DNA of 64,000 bases from Scolanthus callimorphus. Taxonomy: Eukaryota; Cnidaria; Anthozoa; Actiniaria; Edwardsiidae. Below are positions 22,029 through 33,700 of the stretch, piece by piece. Position 1 is the stretch's first letter. Every line of letters starts with the position of its first letter. Location: the NCBI GenBank assembly GCA_033964015.1, contig CM066913.1, positions 6,299,169-6,363,168 on the forward strand, given 5' to 3'. The notes beneath the pieces are model-generated. The model ran no database searches. It was not told the origin of the DNA and saw only the letters and a list, made by a program, of their open reading frames with translations. A program made the position numbers and the translations under genes.

Positions 22029-25000
22029 CTAGTCGTTTGGCAATAAGTAGTAATTTTCAGAACGTTTCGCCTGCAGGTCGGCGGGGGAACCTTCTTTTCT
22101 TTCGTCCGAATTCGGGACGCCTGGCCCTTGGAAAAGACCTAGTTCTGGATCCAACTGCCTTTCTGCTGTCACTGTGCCGTCATGAAGACTCTCATAAGCA
22201 CCTTGCCCTTTGGTAGCCTTACCACTCGGAGGTTTGAGTATCATTCGGTCCACTCCAGTTTCTGTCGCGATACTGTCTTTCTTAAGGCTTTCATACGCAT
22301 CTGGCCCCTCAAATGCACTACTATGTTGCTTGAGGATCCCATACACGGTTGATCCTTGGGAAGGCCCGCCATTCTGAGATTTACGCACCTCCAAAGGCCG
22401 GCCCAGCTTAGGATCTGTTGTGCTCACGTCTTCCTTAAAGCTCTCATTCGAACCTGGAACCTGAGCTGTTACACCTTCACTCATCAGAGCGTTTGGCAAT
22501 GACCCGTTCTTCGCCTCTGCTGGGTCTCCTTTACGAAGGTCGTCATACACATGCGTTCGCTCCTGAGGTAATACAACCCTTCCAGCTTCTTCCCCTTTGC
22601 CATCTCCGTTAGTGCTTTTTAGAGACTGATACGCGGTTTGATCTTGGGAAGGCGATGCATTTTTGTCTCCCTGTGTCACATTGTCGTCTTCGTTGAGTGT
22701 CCTTTCACGAGCTGTATGGTTGTCCCCATATATTTTTTGCGTGTTACCATCCGCATGTGAGACCACCATGGGAGTATCGTTATCGGGTAGGATTGTCAAA
22801 TACTCTGGTATCGTGGGTGGTGATGGCAGCCGGCCTCTCTTTACCTAATTAAAGACAACAGAAGCAATTAACGTGCATTCATCCTTAGTGGATGTGCTGT
22901 GTGGTGATAAGAATTTGTGGAGGAATCGTGGAGCCCTCCAGTGCTGGTACATTGTATGCCCTCTCTAGATGTTCCAATTAACGTTGTTTCGATAACCATG
23001 TATCATGAACCATGCATCATAATGATTTCTGTTTTTATTGGAATTGATAAACCAGAACGCGCAATGACATTGTTTTTTTACTACATCTGAGGTATAATTT
23101 AACTTGAACTGCTGCGAGTTCGACTAGAATTATCATTGCCAACCACAGGCACGGAGGTATATGTACGTCAGGTATATGTACGCGCCAGGTGAACAAAAAC
23201 AAGGATCGTGAACAGTTATAAACGACGACTGGTATTGACTGTTTTAATTACAGCCATTCTAAGTTACACGCGGTCGCCGGGAAAAAAGCTTGCAAGCGAA
23301 AACTCGTTCTTTGTCAAAGTTTCCATGGCAACGCATGTGCTTTCGCCGGCTTGTCACGCTCAGACAACACAGAAAAACGAGTTTTCGCTTGCAAACTTTT
23401 TTCCCGGCGACCGCGTGTAACAGAGAATGACTGTAAAACGTCTACACGAGATGCTATTCACCTTTCTATCAGGAAACAGCGGTTGGTACGTACTTCCGCC
23501 GACATTCGAATCCGCTACGACCTCGTAGATTCCCTCGTAGTCGCTCCCACACAAACTGTCCTCCTGACTTCCTCGATGTTGTGGTGAGTAAGGAGCTCTG
23601 GTGCCCCATGGGAGGTTGGAGTTCTTGACATATTTCTCACTGTCCGGACGAGGTAGCGCCCAACTGATGATGGATGAAGTACCTATATAGGAAATCGGGA
23701 GGACTACATTAAGGATCGCAAATGAACACAAGTTTCTAAACACATTTTGTTTTGTTCGGACACTTTCCACTGTGCAGAAAATTCTTTCTTGACTCGACGG
23801 CTATGTATTGATTTTCGTGCACGAGTGAGTGCGGGGTTGCTATCAGAGCCTCACTCGCGAGGTCTGGCGAACGAGGGAGCACTGGGTACGTGGACAGATA
23901 CAGTGATATTTACTTAACGGTCTCCTTGCATGCGCAGTTAGCATGTTAGTAAAAGGCGGACAAGTGTAGCCCTTCCACTTGCGTCCCACTTGCGTCCCAC
24001 TTGCGTCCCACTTGCGTCCCACTTGCGTCCCACTTGCGTCCAAGAGCTTGGTCTCTCAAGCACGTGCCATAAAAAAGATACCGGTTTGACCGCGTTCATG
24101 GAACTTACCTCTTGGCGTCAATCGCCCAGGCTTCTGCTGCTGATACGGATAACAATACTCTGCATCTTCATAAGCAGCGTTCTTCATGGCTGGTGGAGAG
24201 TTGTTCTGATAGAAAAAAAATATATTCTGTTTGAGCGAATACTCACACGGAAATGAACTTTCCTCCTAAGTTGTCTAGAGCTATAAAAAGCGAAATGCCT
24301 ACCTGATTTGCAGCATTCGTTATTACTACAAAGAAAAAAGGAAATTAGTGAAAAATGAAACTTGTCATTGACGGCATTTTTAAAGTAGAAAACACGACAG
24401 TACTAACCTGTCATATCTGCGCTGTAGGCTTCATACGTTCTGAAACATGAATGTAAAATGGTCTTTGGCTTGATCTGGCATTCATCACGGGAATCGAGCG
24501 CAGAAGCATTTTAATTTTAAAAAGGCTTAATAAGTCTCATACGTCCCGGTCGAGAGAGACCTTTTTGGTGCCATTTGTTTTATTTCCTGGGCTGACAGAG
24601 TACTTCAGTCAAGAGCGGAATCAAACGAATGGACCAGAAACGGGATACAAATGGATCAGAAACGTAAGAACAGGAATAAACAATACTTCTACTTCTACAT
24701 TATTCTGGAGAGGAAAATCTCCATGCTCCGTAAACCATGATGATGCACTACAGTGAAAACACGAGCGCTAGGAAATTTGGTCCTTGCTGTGTGAAAGTTA
24801 AACTGTCGTTTTTTATGTATCGCAAATATCCACGTGGACGTATCCAATTGCGGTTGACGAGTATAAAGAATATGGTTCATCCCTAAGGTACGGGGTGGTA
24901 CGAGTGACTCAGTAGTGAACTGGTAAACACGAGATGTGTGCGGGTTTACGGCCTTACCCAAAATGATGCGAAGGTTCGATAGATTTCCCCATACATTTAC

Positions 25001-27458
25001 TGTATTTGCAAGAGCAAGGTTACAACTTTGGCCTCCATTTGTATTTACTTTTAGCCGCCTCCTTTCTGGAGATCCTGGATACGCGCAGCGCAATTTCTCG
25101 TCTATTTAGAAGGCCAGTTGGGACTGGGAAGTGGAGAAAAAGCAGCATGTCTTCCAATCAAAGAAAGACCCTAAATGCTTGACCAACTGGAAGTCAAACC
25201 TTTCGATAAGTAGCCTACCTTTGTCTTTTCTTTTGAGTAATGGCGCGCCATAACAGCAAAGCAATGATCACCACGCAAACAACAGCAGCAGATGCACTTA
25301 TGACGGCGACAATGACGCCATTACTGGTCTTTGGCGGGCCTGTAACACTCTCTGGTGAAAGGCCGATGGTGCTTTTCACTGTTGACGCTGGCATTTGTAC
25401 CGTCGAGGGATTTGTAAGCCTTCCAGATGTACCGTTAGTGCGGGGTCCAGTGGTGGTCTCCAAGTAAGGCTAGGGTGAGACATCCATGATTCAGTTTCAG
25501 TTTTATTCACGAAATATCAACGAAATGGAAAAATATAAACCTAACACGCAGATAGCTATTGTAGGCTAGTGGAGGCGGGTTGGAAAATAATTAACATTTA
25601 AAACAACATTAGAGTCGAAGAGCAACAAAATGAGCTTAAATCAAGAATATTAAAATATTATAGTTGATTTGATCTCAATAAGCGAGAAGACGTTAAAATA
25701 GAAATCCCTTTTTCATCTCTAGAATTCCACAATTCACTGGAACTCTACGGTTGTCATAAGAAATTCATTGAAATTCTAGAGTGGTCATGAAGAATTTCAC
25801 AGGAACTTCAGGGATGTCATGAAGACATTTACAAGAATTCCATTGTGGAAGTATTTTACTACTGCAACAGACAATGGGGTCGCGTTTGTTAACAACGACT
25901 GACACATTAAAAAAAATTTACCTGATGCGAAAAAGGTAAACAAACGACAAGGAAAGAGTGTAGATACTCTTACCGTTGTGCCTTTTGTTGACGACGAATA
26001 AAGAGGAGTGCTAAAAGTGGTCGTTGGCCAAGCAGTTGGTTTCTTCCCGTAGTCAAAGACGTCTGCATAAAACATTAAATAGGCAGCCTTACTCTTATTC
26101 TTCTCCGAGTAGAAAATTCATTTACTAGGTATTAGGGGAGAGGTAACAAATTCCCTCGGGTGGCACCCACATTGACCTATCATTTCCAGCGGCGTAGCCA
26201 GGAATTTCTGAAGGGGGGGGGGGGGGGGGGGGGGTTAGTAGTGTGCTGTATGAATGGTTAGTAGTGTGCTGTATGAATGGTTAGTAGTGTGCTGTATGAA
26301 TGGAAAGTAAATGATCATTGCTGTTGAAAAAGCAATCTAAGGGACAGAACCACGATACCGGACAGGGGTGAGTTCTTTTTTTAGGCTGACGTCCTTGTTT
26401 TCAAGTTTTCTCAAAAAAAAATTCTTGCGTCTGAACTTTTTTTTTAGAAGTAGTTATGTATATACTAGTTATACAACGAATTCTAGTGGCAAACAGCAGA
26501 ATATCCCATTTATCACTTGTATTTTCTAAGTATACACACTCACCTTCTTTATTATACCACGCTACAGAAAATTACAGACGTTTTACGTACAGCCGATTGC
26601 GTTTGACTGTTTAACCTAAACAGTTCGCACGTTACGTTTGAACGTTTGAAAATTGCGTTGTGAGACAAAAAGCGAGACGTTTTCAAGGGAAACCGCCATG
26701 TTCACTTTTCACTGACCAATCAGAGAGGGCAGAACGTTTTGGTTCTCCATAGAAACGTCGCGTTGCATCCTAGAAACGCAACGTTCCAACGTTCAAACAT
26801 AACGTGCGAACTGTTAGAGTTAAACAGTCAAACGCAATCGGCTGTAAATGCAGTGCACGATGGGAAGGTTGAGTGGAATACCGCAGAATATACAACGCCA
26901 TTCCTGCACTCTGTTTGGCTGTATTTTCTGGACGTTGTATGCAGATGTATATACAGAGAGTTCCCACATTTTCAGGCTTTCAAAATTCCAGGACTTTCAA
27001 GGACGTTTGAAAAAAATTAATGACCTTTCATAATGAAAAATGCGGGTTTTCGCGTACTTAAAGAACAACATGAGTATCCTTTATTTCAAAGATAGCATGT
27101 TGGTAGTTTTTATTCAGGTTCCTTTTTTATTTTACAATATACACACTCAAATCTTGCAAATCTTTCTTCAGGAAAATATTTCCATGACCTTTTATGACTT
27201 TTATAGGTTTTTGTAAAAATTCCAAAATATAAAATCCATGACTTTCCCTGTATACAGTAAAAGCGGCCGACTACATTGCATCATTTTATTTGATTCGGTG
27301 TTTTTAGCCCAAAAAGCTTTTCCCGACGCTCCCGAACATACTTATCAGTCTACCACTTGTCTTTACGGTTTCCCGCAAAAACACAGTCGAACTCCCGATT
27401 CTCTAAAATTGCCGACATTTTTTTATTAGACTCCCAAAACAGCTGTCCTTAGGTTTTC

Positions 27459-27498
<40 letters not shown>

Positions 27499-29824
27499 CC
27501 CTCCGTATACAGTAGTGTACCGGTGCGACGCTCTACCGCTCGAAAGCCAGACATGGTGGCTATTTTTGTTTTCAAATTTTTCCCCAGAATTACCCGAGGC
27601 GTCTATTTATCGCGCGTGTTGACTGCAAAGCCACAAATATCGAACTGACTGTTAATCAAATTAACCAGAAGCTAACTCAATTCAACTCAAACGGCCTCAT
27701 ACACAAAAAAAAAACGTTCCAGCGTCCAATCGCAGCCAGGTAAATTTGCCCTCAATTGAAAAAAAAATGCCCTCGCTCTTCGCCAATCAGCATTGAGTAA
27801 TTTTGCCCTGTATTATAAAAGGTCAAATGCTGGGCCTGGAATCATTTCTTCAGGTCTACTAATCTATAGCCATCACTTTCCTGCGAAGATTATTTACTTT
27901 CCCAATGCTCTATATTTGATTGTGAGCAAAGGGGGTGTATGGATGTTCCTATCTAAGGTAAGTGTACTAGATTGTAACATTACTTACATGTTAGAGATCC
28001 CTGTATCTTTAAAATAATGCAAGATTGAGTTTTGAGGATTCCTGTATCGTTCAGACAAATATTCAGCTTTATGATTTTGCCAGTAAATCTTCTGCCCGAT
28101 AACCACTGAAAAAGATACAAAAATGAACACTCTTTTTATCCTGATGATAGGCATTCATTCTTCAGATAATTCTTGTTGCAAGATTTTTCGTACGGCTTAC
28201 GTCGGCTTGGTATTTTGTGGTACAGTATGCAGGGGCGTAGCCAGGGGGGGTCGAGATGTAGTATGGTATAGTATGACAAGGTGTGTTATAGTATGACAAG
28301 GTGTGTTATGGTATGATGTAGTATGTATGGTATGGTGTATAGGATGTTGTATGGTAAAGTATGACAAGTTATGTTATGATGTAGTATGGTATGTGATATG
28401 GTGTATTATACGGTGTAGTATGGTATATGGTATGTAGTATGGCAAGGCATGGTATATGGTTTGATGTAGTATCGTATGGCAAGGCATGGTATATGGTAAT
28501 GATGTAGCTATGTGTAGTATGGCATGGTATAGCTACCTATCATATATCGCCCAGTACGAACCTTTAACTTATCAGGCTCTTTCATATTAAAGCTAAATAA
28601 ACCACTCATCAGAGGGTAAGTCCAGTGCCCTTTGTCCCAATATTGACTCGTGATGTTTGAGGAGCATGAAGATTTGTTGATATTTTTGGACCCTGCCCTT
28701 GACATGTCAATTACAGGGATATCAAATCTTGTTTGGTTGGCCAATTTGACAGCACAAATCCAGTCTGTAATAAAATAAAATGCGAGAGTATAGTATATTC
28801 CTTTTCTCAACTTCTCACTACAATCGCAGGGCCGTAGGCAGAATTTTTTTATTTTCATCAACTCAGCTTCCTATTTAGATACGCACCTGAATGACCAGCG
28901 AGCTGGTTATTAGGCAATGTAAGAGATTGATTTAACTTTGTGTTATAAGAAAGCCGCGCTAAACTCGGAAATACCATATTCGTAAGTGTCGCCACGCCCT
29001 TGATAAGTGTCGGCTAGGACTGTCTATATAGCCCGGCCTTGTTTGTCAATGACTAATAATAAAATGCATCGTGGAAGAAGCTATGACATGACCTTCACAA
29101 TTGAACGAAAGGAAAGAAAAACTTGCAAACAAAAAAAAAAACACTCGGCCATTTTGTAAAATTATACACTACTGTTAGAAAGAACCTGGGTAGAAAAAAA
29201 AGCGCAATCCAAAATGCACGCAAAATTAAAACTTAATAATATTATCTGGCGGAAAAGTTCAACGTGGTTGTTTTAATAGTACATTAAGTCAATGGGCTTC
29301 TCCCCGACAAAAATAACGCCCTCTTTACAACTCACTAGCCGAGAAACGGCGTCGTTATACGATTATACTGATTGAAAATCGCCATAAGGTTCGAGCTACA
29401 TAACCAGGGACGTGTCCCTGCATAACATACAAAATAAAAATGCAAGGAAGAGGCATCATCTATGAAAATGAATTACAAGTGCTAATGTACCTTCTTTAGC
29501 TCCGATCTCCACATTCTTTATACAGGACGAGTCGTTTCCCGTTCGGCCCATTCTAAAGGTAGAATGATCATTCTTGCATTGGCACTGGCAGCCTTTACGC
29601 CCGCTTCCATTAATCTGCTGTGTATTGAAGGCTGAGCAGCTTGAACGGCAGGGTATTGTTATCCAACTCCCATTTCTTGCGACGCTCACGTTATTCGGAA
29701 TTAAATCGGGTCCGCTGTTAATTCGTTCGATAGTAAACGCGGTTGATTTACATCGTGCGAACAAAAGGAAAATAAATACGAAGAAAACTTCGAGGAAAGT
29801 TAAACTCTTCGCGAGATCTGCCAT
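22029..29824 (-). CDS. R4: putative single-pass receptor with multi-Tyr tail, 727 aa
   Basis: Ten exons: 29824-29491, 28764-28562, 28105-27988, 26062-25974, 25469-25219, 24439-24408, 24325-24303, 24205-24109, 23682-23462 and 22844-22029; the sum of 2184 nt is in frame. Signal peptide LTFLEVFFVFIFLLFARC; first domain with TIERI, LIPNNVS, CRSSCSAFN, CQCQC and HSTFRMG; second with IPVIDMS and YWDKGHW, 24 nt shorter than in R3 and R5; third WLSGRRFTGKIIK. The stalk is the shortest (about 30 residues in exon 4). The membrane helix (VVCVVIIALLLW) is followed by TQKKRQR. The 272-codon last exon is the longest of the intact copies and repeats a Tyr unit: TAYQSLK, VYDDLRK, VYGILKQ, DAYESLKK and GAYESLHD, ending YYLLPND. 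VYGIL and AYESL are 12 residues apart. STYQPL in exon 9 fits the ITIM consensus. Signalling role inferred, ligand unknown. Confidence 0.75.
23249..23437. mobile_element. Hairpin element near an R4 donor
   Basis: Arms CACGCGGTCGCCGGGAAAAA and its mirror, extending through GCAAGCGAAAACTCGTT, around about 60 bp. It lies about 25 bp past the exon 9 donor of R4. Confidence 0.6.
23979..24042 (+). repeat. 11-bp tandem repeat, about six units
   Basis: CACTTGCGTCC recurs head-to-tail in the R4 intron between exons 8 and 9. Not a CRISPR: there are no spacers, and the locus is eukaryotic. Confidence 0.8.
26213..26303 (+). repeat. Poly-G run and three 23-bp repeats
   Basis: A G run (about 22 bases) is followed by three near-identical units starting GGTTAGTAGTGTGCTGTATG. 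It lies in the R4 intron before the stalk exon, after a GGCGTAGCCAGG fragment typical of the element at 34818-35049. Confidence 0.75.
26589..26848. mobile_element. MITE in an R4 intron
   Basis: The ends ACAGCCGATTGCGTTTGACT and its mirror, then GTTCGCACGTTA and GTTTGAACGTT mirrors, give arms of about 80-100 bp. No coding potential. Confidence 0.6.
27462..27495 (+). repeat. Poly-C tract
   Basis: An almost unbroken run of about 34 C in an R4 intron. Such runs are prone to length errors in assemblies. Confidence 0.85.
28240..28530 (+). repeat. GTATG-type degenerate minisatellite
   Basis: Irregular repeats of GTATGGTAT, GATGTAGTATG and GACAAGGTGTG cover about 290 bp beside R4 exon 2. It begins right after a GGGGCGTAGCCAGG fragment. 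Confidence 0.7.
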
Positions 29825-30704
29825 AGTTAGCGCTTGTTATGAAGACAGCGCTTGTTAATTGTGAGACACGCGAAACTGGCCTATAACTCCCTTTTGTCAG
29901 GGTTTTTTTGAGGATGTCATCGCAATCTTGAGCTCTTAAGTTGCAATGCGAAAAATAAACATACCATACAAAGCATCTGCCACGTCAAAGAGAGATTGTC
30001 TGTGCGGACATAACGATTAATTCATCGCCTTTACAAATATAAATTCGATTAAAATAAACCATGAAATGAGGTCTCAAGTTAAAATCTTTAATGACATTTT
30101 GCAATAATAATAAAATAACATATTTATAAATATATAATCTCTGCATATACTAAAAATCAATTTAAAAATAATTTCAGGCTACAAGTGTCTAGTATGACGA
30201 AAAATTTCGATTTTTAAAGGATTTTTCTTCTAAGCTTCGTTCTTTTCATAGCCACCTTCTAAATAAACATTCAAGCAAATGTACAAACATTGAAGAACCA
30301 TTACTTCATATATGCAAAGCCTATTACGAAAATTACAGTAAATTTTTCTCGTCTTCTATAACACAAATTCTCGAAATAATGTCCATATGGTTTTACTATC
30401 TCATTAAACTTTACAGCATCTTTCATTGTCTAGTTCTACGTAGTTCTGTTGAAAACAGGAGGCTTGATTAACTTCACTATCATCTGTACCATTAAATTTC
30501 GTGCATAATCTCTAGTACTTTAAAAAATAAATATTTTTATACTGTACATGTTTGTTTAAAAGGAAAAGTTAAAAAAGAGAACTTTCCTTTAGCTTGCCAC
30601 AAAAAACGACAGACGAGTGCAAATTAATCATGGATAAGCAATATTTAGATCAATAAATTATAAAAAATGCCGCCCATATGCGATAAAAAAGTAATTAAAA
30701 GGAA
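29825..30704. other. Gap between R4 and R5
   Basis: AT-rich, no coding exon or repeat recognised. Presumed R4 promoter and R5 3' region. Confidence 0.4.
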
Positions 30705-33700
30705 TCATGCTACGGGCATTAGGTAATCTGTATCCGGGTCCTCAAGTACATCATACACTGGGGGCTCCGGAACTCTAACACCAGGATCACTGGAACCCTC
30801 CAGCATATTGTCCCTGATCTTTTCTTGCCCTTGCATTTCTTTAACATCATCATAAAGGGAAAGGTCGTCCGCCTCCACACTTTCTTTCTTTCCAAAATGT
30901 CCCTCATCTTCAAGGACAGCATAAACTGGTAGCTCATCACTCCCTCCGGTATCTTCACCCTTGTTTGTTTGCTGCTCAAACAGATGGTAGAGAGGTGGTG
31001 TTTCTGTTCCGCCTTCAGTAGTTGGTTCCTTTGAAACCTCAGGTAGTTTATTAAGTGTTTTTGCTGGATCTGCATAGTCATATGTTAGAGACCCTTCGCG
31101 TGGTTTATGAGCTTGGTTTTCATTTGAATCACTAGCATTATCAGCAATAAGTGCCAGGTATTCGGGTATTTGAGCAGATGGCTCTCCGCGCTCGCCAGCA
31201 AGAGGCAGATACTTGGGCGCCTCGGGCGCTTCCTGCTACAAAAAGACAGTATTTTGCTCTGTAAATTTCGTTTCCCTTGATGCACTGTTAGACCTGTTTC
31301 AAACCTAACACTCCAGTCTTGCCGGATCAAATTGCAGCTGATGTCTCGAGTGAAGGGAAGGTTAAAGCAGTGGGCAGCGAAGTGTTATCTGATCTTTTCC
31401 TTCTGAGCTTACAAAGTGGATCCATTTCCAGGGCTCGAAATTAAGACCTCGTCCACACTACACCGTTTTCAAACGAAAACGGATACTTTTTGCTCCGGAT
31501 ACGGCTATCGTTCACACTACAACGCCGAAAACGATCACCGAAAACGGCGAAAACAATACGAAAACGATAAGTGTGGACGCAACTCTTTTTGAAAACGGTG
31601 TAGTGTGGACGAGGTCTAAGAAATAATCTTAGTCACAATTTTACACCTTGTACCAATATTATAGGTGTAATTCATCAAAAATCGAGGCGTAAATTCACAA
31701 GGAAACACTGTAAAACTGAAAACAGAGTCGTTATTTTACGGCTTAAGACTAAAAAGTTAGGCGTAAAAGAAAACTTTTTAGGCGTATTTACGCCTGTATC
31801 GGGCGCAATTTCAAGCCCTGATTTCTGGCTTTAGTTCCAGTTACTGCTTGCCCGTTGACTAAGGAGAGGTGGAATAGGGGAGAGGGGGATGGGGGGATGG
31901 GGGTCGAGGAGTGAAGGTACAAATCCCCGTTTTGTCCACGCATTCCAAATTAACCTCAAACCGCGTCCTTTAGACAGCGAATGTACCAGACCGCGAGGCT
32001 ATTGAAAAGTGCAACCTTGAACATAGGACGACTTGGTCGTCGTCAACTAGCTTCAAGACTTTTCTGCCTAATGGCGGCACACCCATAAATACAAGGTTTG
32101 CAAAAGACGTGGATCAATAATGAAACTTGTCAGAAAAACTATTTAGTCATTTTTTCGTCGCGTCTCTTCATATTATCAAAAAATCGACAAAACGTTGTTT
32201 ACCTTCTCTTCTCTAACTAGAGGTTGGTACACGCTATCCGCAACACCTCCCTCCCCGGGAAGAGACTCATACAGTTCTTCAGCTTGTTTCCGCTTCATTA
32301 CATCAATGTCATCGTACACATCACAAGCGGCGTTGTCATAGCAACTGTCTTTCTCGTTACGCGCGGGTTCGTTGTCACGATTGTCGTAGATATTGGAGCC
32401 TCTTCTTTCCGTGTTGATGTTCTTTCCGTGTCGGCCGCTTCCCGGTTTTAACGCTCGCTCATAATTAGGATTACCTAAGGCGAATTAGCAAAGTTAACAA
32501 TTATGTCTAGGTCTAATTTGGGTCACGCCGCCGTGAGCATGGAAACGAGGCCAGTAGGAGGCGTGACCCAGTTGACTGTCACGCTCGTAATGGGGAGTTT
32601 GCAGGTGTTGCGTGACAATTTGAATTTTGACCCTAGTAAAATATAAACACCATATTTGAAAAGAGATAACCGAAATTAGAAAAAGCCGAAAATTTGAGTT
32701 GATTTGGGTAAATATTAGCAAAGTTATTGACGCCCGAAGTAAGCTGTTTCTCTATACGTTTAATGTCTTGGTGGGCAACTGTTGCCCACCACAACATTAA
32801 ACCTATAGGAAAACAACCAACTTCCGACGCTCATAACTTCTGTGTTATTTGTCGAAACCAACTCAAATTTGAGGATTTCACACATTTCGGTTAGCTCTTT
32901 TCGAATATGGTATTTGTATTTTGCTAGGATCAAGATTCAAAAAGTCACGCAACACCTGCAAACTCCCCATTGTCGGCACGTTTTTCAAAATTATGTGTCG
33001 AAATCTTTGCTATCTGCCATATTAGCCGTATTCACACTAGATGACGGAAAACTCGTCATGACGGGGTTTTCGTCTAACGAGTTTTCCGTCTTATATGAAT
33101 TCAGACGATTTCCCGTCAAAAATCCGTCTCGTCCCGGTTTCACACTAAGGCACCGTCCACACTACGCCGGCTAAATCTGAAAACGGCTAATTATTTACAC
33201 GGTAGTGCCTTCCGTCCACACTACGCCGGCTAAATTTTCCACCGAAAACGGAGCTTTTCGAAAACGCTACCGAAAGTGGCTAAATTTGAAAACGTCGGCT
33301 ACGCGTTTTAGTGTGGACGGCGAAAACGGATCTTTTCGAAAACGATGACGTCGTGCCACACGTCTGTGAGGAAATTATGACCACGGGCTCTAGTTTTTCT
33401 TTTTCGCACATGCGCTAAGCTGGCGTTCAAATATTTGTTCCGTTTTCGAAGCAAATTAGCCGTTTTCAAATTTAGCCGGCGTAGTGTGGACGGTACCTAA
33501 GATTTTCCGTCAAAAATCCGCCAAAAATTCCCATCCGGACGAAAAACTCGAAAAACTCTGTGACGAGTTTTCCGTCTCTACGGCTATTAACATTTTCACC
33601 GCATGCCACATCACACTTCCCGCTTGCCTCGATTCCATTCCAGTAAGAAAATCAAGATGAAACTCTAAAAAGCTGTGGAAATTGAACAAAATCATCGAAA

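Noticed and set aside
23979..24042. Regular direct repeats as a CRISPR array
   Set aside because: The 11-bp units are adjacent without spacers, and the genome is eukaryotic.
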